The notes beneath the pieces are model-generated. The model ran no database searches. It saw only the letters and a list, made by a program, of their open reading frames with translations, and was not told the origin of the DNA. A stretch of DNA of 64,000 nt from Schistosoma haematobium. Its lineage: Eukaryota > Platyhelminthes > Trematoda > Strigeidida > Schistosomatidae. The position numbers were made by a program, and so were the translations under genes. How positions within the stretch are numbered: the stretch's first letter is position 1; each line of letters starts with the position of its first letter. Of the stretch, positions 62,801 to 64,000 are shown in pieces. The stretch lies in contig NC_067196.1 of NCBI RefSeq assembly GCF_000699445.3, positions 28,351,116-28,415,115 of the forward strand. The letters are read 5' to 3'.

Positions 62801-64000
62801 CTTTTACGAAAAATACGAGACTATGTTTGAACTTTCATTAACCAGTAAGGTAGTATAAAATGAATTAACGTCGTAGCATTTATCCTTTTGAGATTTTAAT
62901 GTTGAAACTTTTGGTCTAAAACCATGTGAATCTTTAAGCGATGTTTCATTTCCTGTGGTTTCAAAATCGATTTAAACATTACATTTAAACCTGGTTAGAA
63001 TAGCCTATTTTAATCTCTCAAAATTCTCATGCCTACAGAAGTGTTTTGAAGGACTGAAACTGACGACCTATAAGTTTCATATCCACCATACTATTGGTCG
63101 AGATGGAGGACAGAAATGCCCACCAAACCCTAATTTACCCCGGACCTTGAGCATCGTATTCGGCTATTATTCCAAAAGAACGCAGGTTTGTTTGCACCCT
63201 AAAGTTTCAGACTTTCACTAAGGTTATTCAGTTTTATTCTTAAATAACTGAAATTGGACAAAAATATCAAACGATTTTTTACTGGGATGACAATTTATAG
63301 ATTGCAGGTATGAATCTGTCAACAAGTAACGATTTCGAAAAATTAAAACGATTTATAATATATTAACAATATTATACAAGTTGTGAAGATATACATATTT
63401 CCAAAGAGTAGATGAGAATAATATGTATTCAGCACATTGCTCTCCGCTGATATTCTGCCGTCGCTACAGTGTAATCTTCAAGACGGAAGTAACGACCTTC
63501 ATTCTGTCTTAAAAATCTGTCACATAAAAGTATGAGACAAAAACAAACGTTTATTAATCAATGACAACTAAGTAGTGATTGAAAGGAACATATACATGTA
63601 AATAATCTAATTCGGAGTATAAATTAATAGTATATTTGTAATATGCCAATGGGTAGAAGAATCAGACTTTCTGACGTTTCGTGGCTTAGTGTAAGTCACT
63701 TTTTCAGAGAATAATTCGTAGTTTGAACTATTCTTTTAAGACGCGCCGTCAATAAAAATGTCCATTTTGAATGACTTGTGCGTAAGGGTTCTGAAAAAGT
63801 TGAGCTTCTGCAAGCAAAATGTATTCATGACTCGCATACAATGTGTATATTTCTGAAAGGTGAAGTTATATGACAGTAAGGGAAATCCATATTTCATATT
63901 GAATAATTTAGTTCTAGACTGGAAACCACTGAATAAAGAACGGAATTATTGTTCCAAAACAGATGACTACCTTATGGCTTTTTGAAACTGACTCCGCTTA
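62801..64000. other. AT-rich end of window, nothing recognised
   Basis: No supported gene, repeat or RNA. Confidence 0.5.

Noticed and set aside
1..64000. CRISPR arrays, bacterial operons, prophage
   Set aside because: None seen; introns, SINEs and homeobox content show an animal nuclear genome.

Overview
The window is AT-rich eukaryotic DNA from a blood fluke, most likely a Schistosoma species; I cannot resolve the species. The evidence is the repeat content: tRNA-related SINEs carrying a type I hammerhead-ribozyme motif (the schistosome Sm-alpha kind), RTE/SR2-like LINE remnants, Penelope-like elements with GIY-YIG endonuclease, a Merlin DNA transposon and an LTR element. Large introns and asparagine-rich coding sequence also fit.

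One protein-coding gene dominates. It is a ONECUT (HNF6-type) homeobox transcription factor on the minus strand, spread over 44.4 kb. Its four coding exons are at 56095-54346 (Asn/Ser-rich N-terminus), 43027-42635 (CUT domain), 18399-18248 (linker and first half of the homeodomain) and 13660-11687 (second half of the homeodomain and a long C-terminal tail). Every junction has GT/AG sites and keeps frame, and the joined reading frame is 4269 nt (1422 residues). The introns are about 11.3, 24.2 and 4.6 kb. Any 5' non-coding exons would lie to the right of 56.1 kb.

The rest is intronic or flanking sequence filled with mobile DNA. 0-6 kb holds a 270-bp inverted-repeat pair and a Penelope-like remnant. 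7.9-9.5 kb holds two hammerhead SINEs and a broken Merlin element. Intron 3 (13.7-18.2 kb) has one SINE. Intron 2 (18.4-42.6 kb) has RTE, Merlin-MITE, Penelope-like and SINE copies, plus a very young internally deleted LTR element at 36085-38315 with a 5-bp target duplication. Intron 1 (43-54.3 kb) has SINEs, a dispersed repeat and a Penelope-like fragment. 57.7-58.5 kb is an RTE 3' end. 58.5-64 kb shows only one weak SINE-like remnant.

The most interesting points are: (i) SINE copies whose hammerhead catalytic core and stems look intact, including two in direct tandem; (ii) the deletion-derivative LTR element with nearly identical LTRs, a retained chimeric 292-codon ORF, and a copy of its primer-binding region trapped inside the LTR; (iii) the ONECUT gene with a homeodomain split by an intron and an unusually long low-complexity tail.
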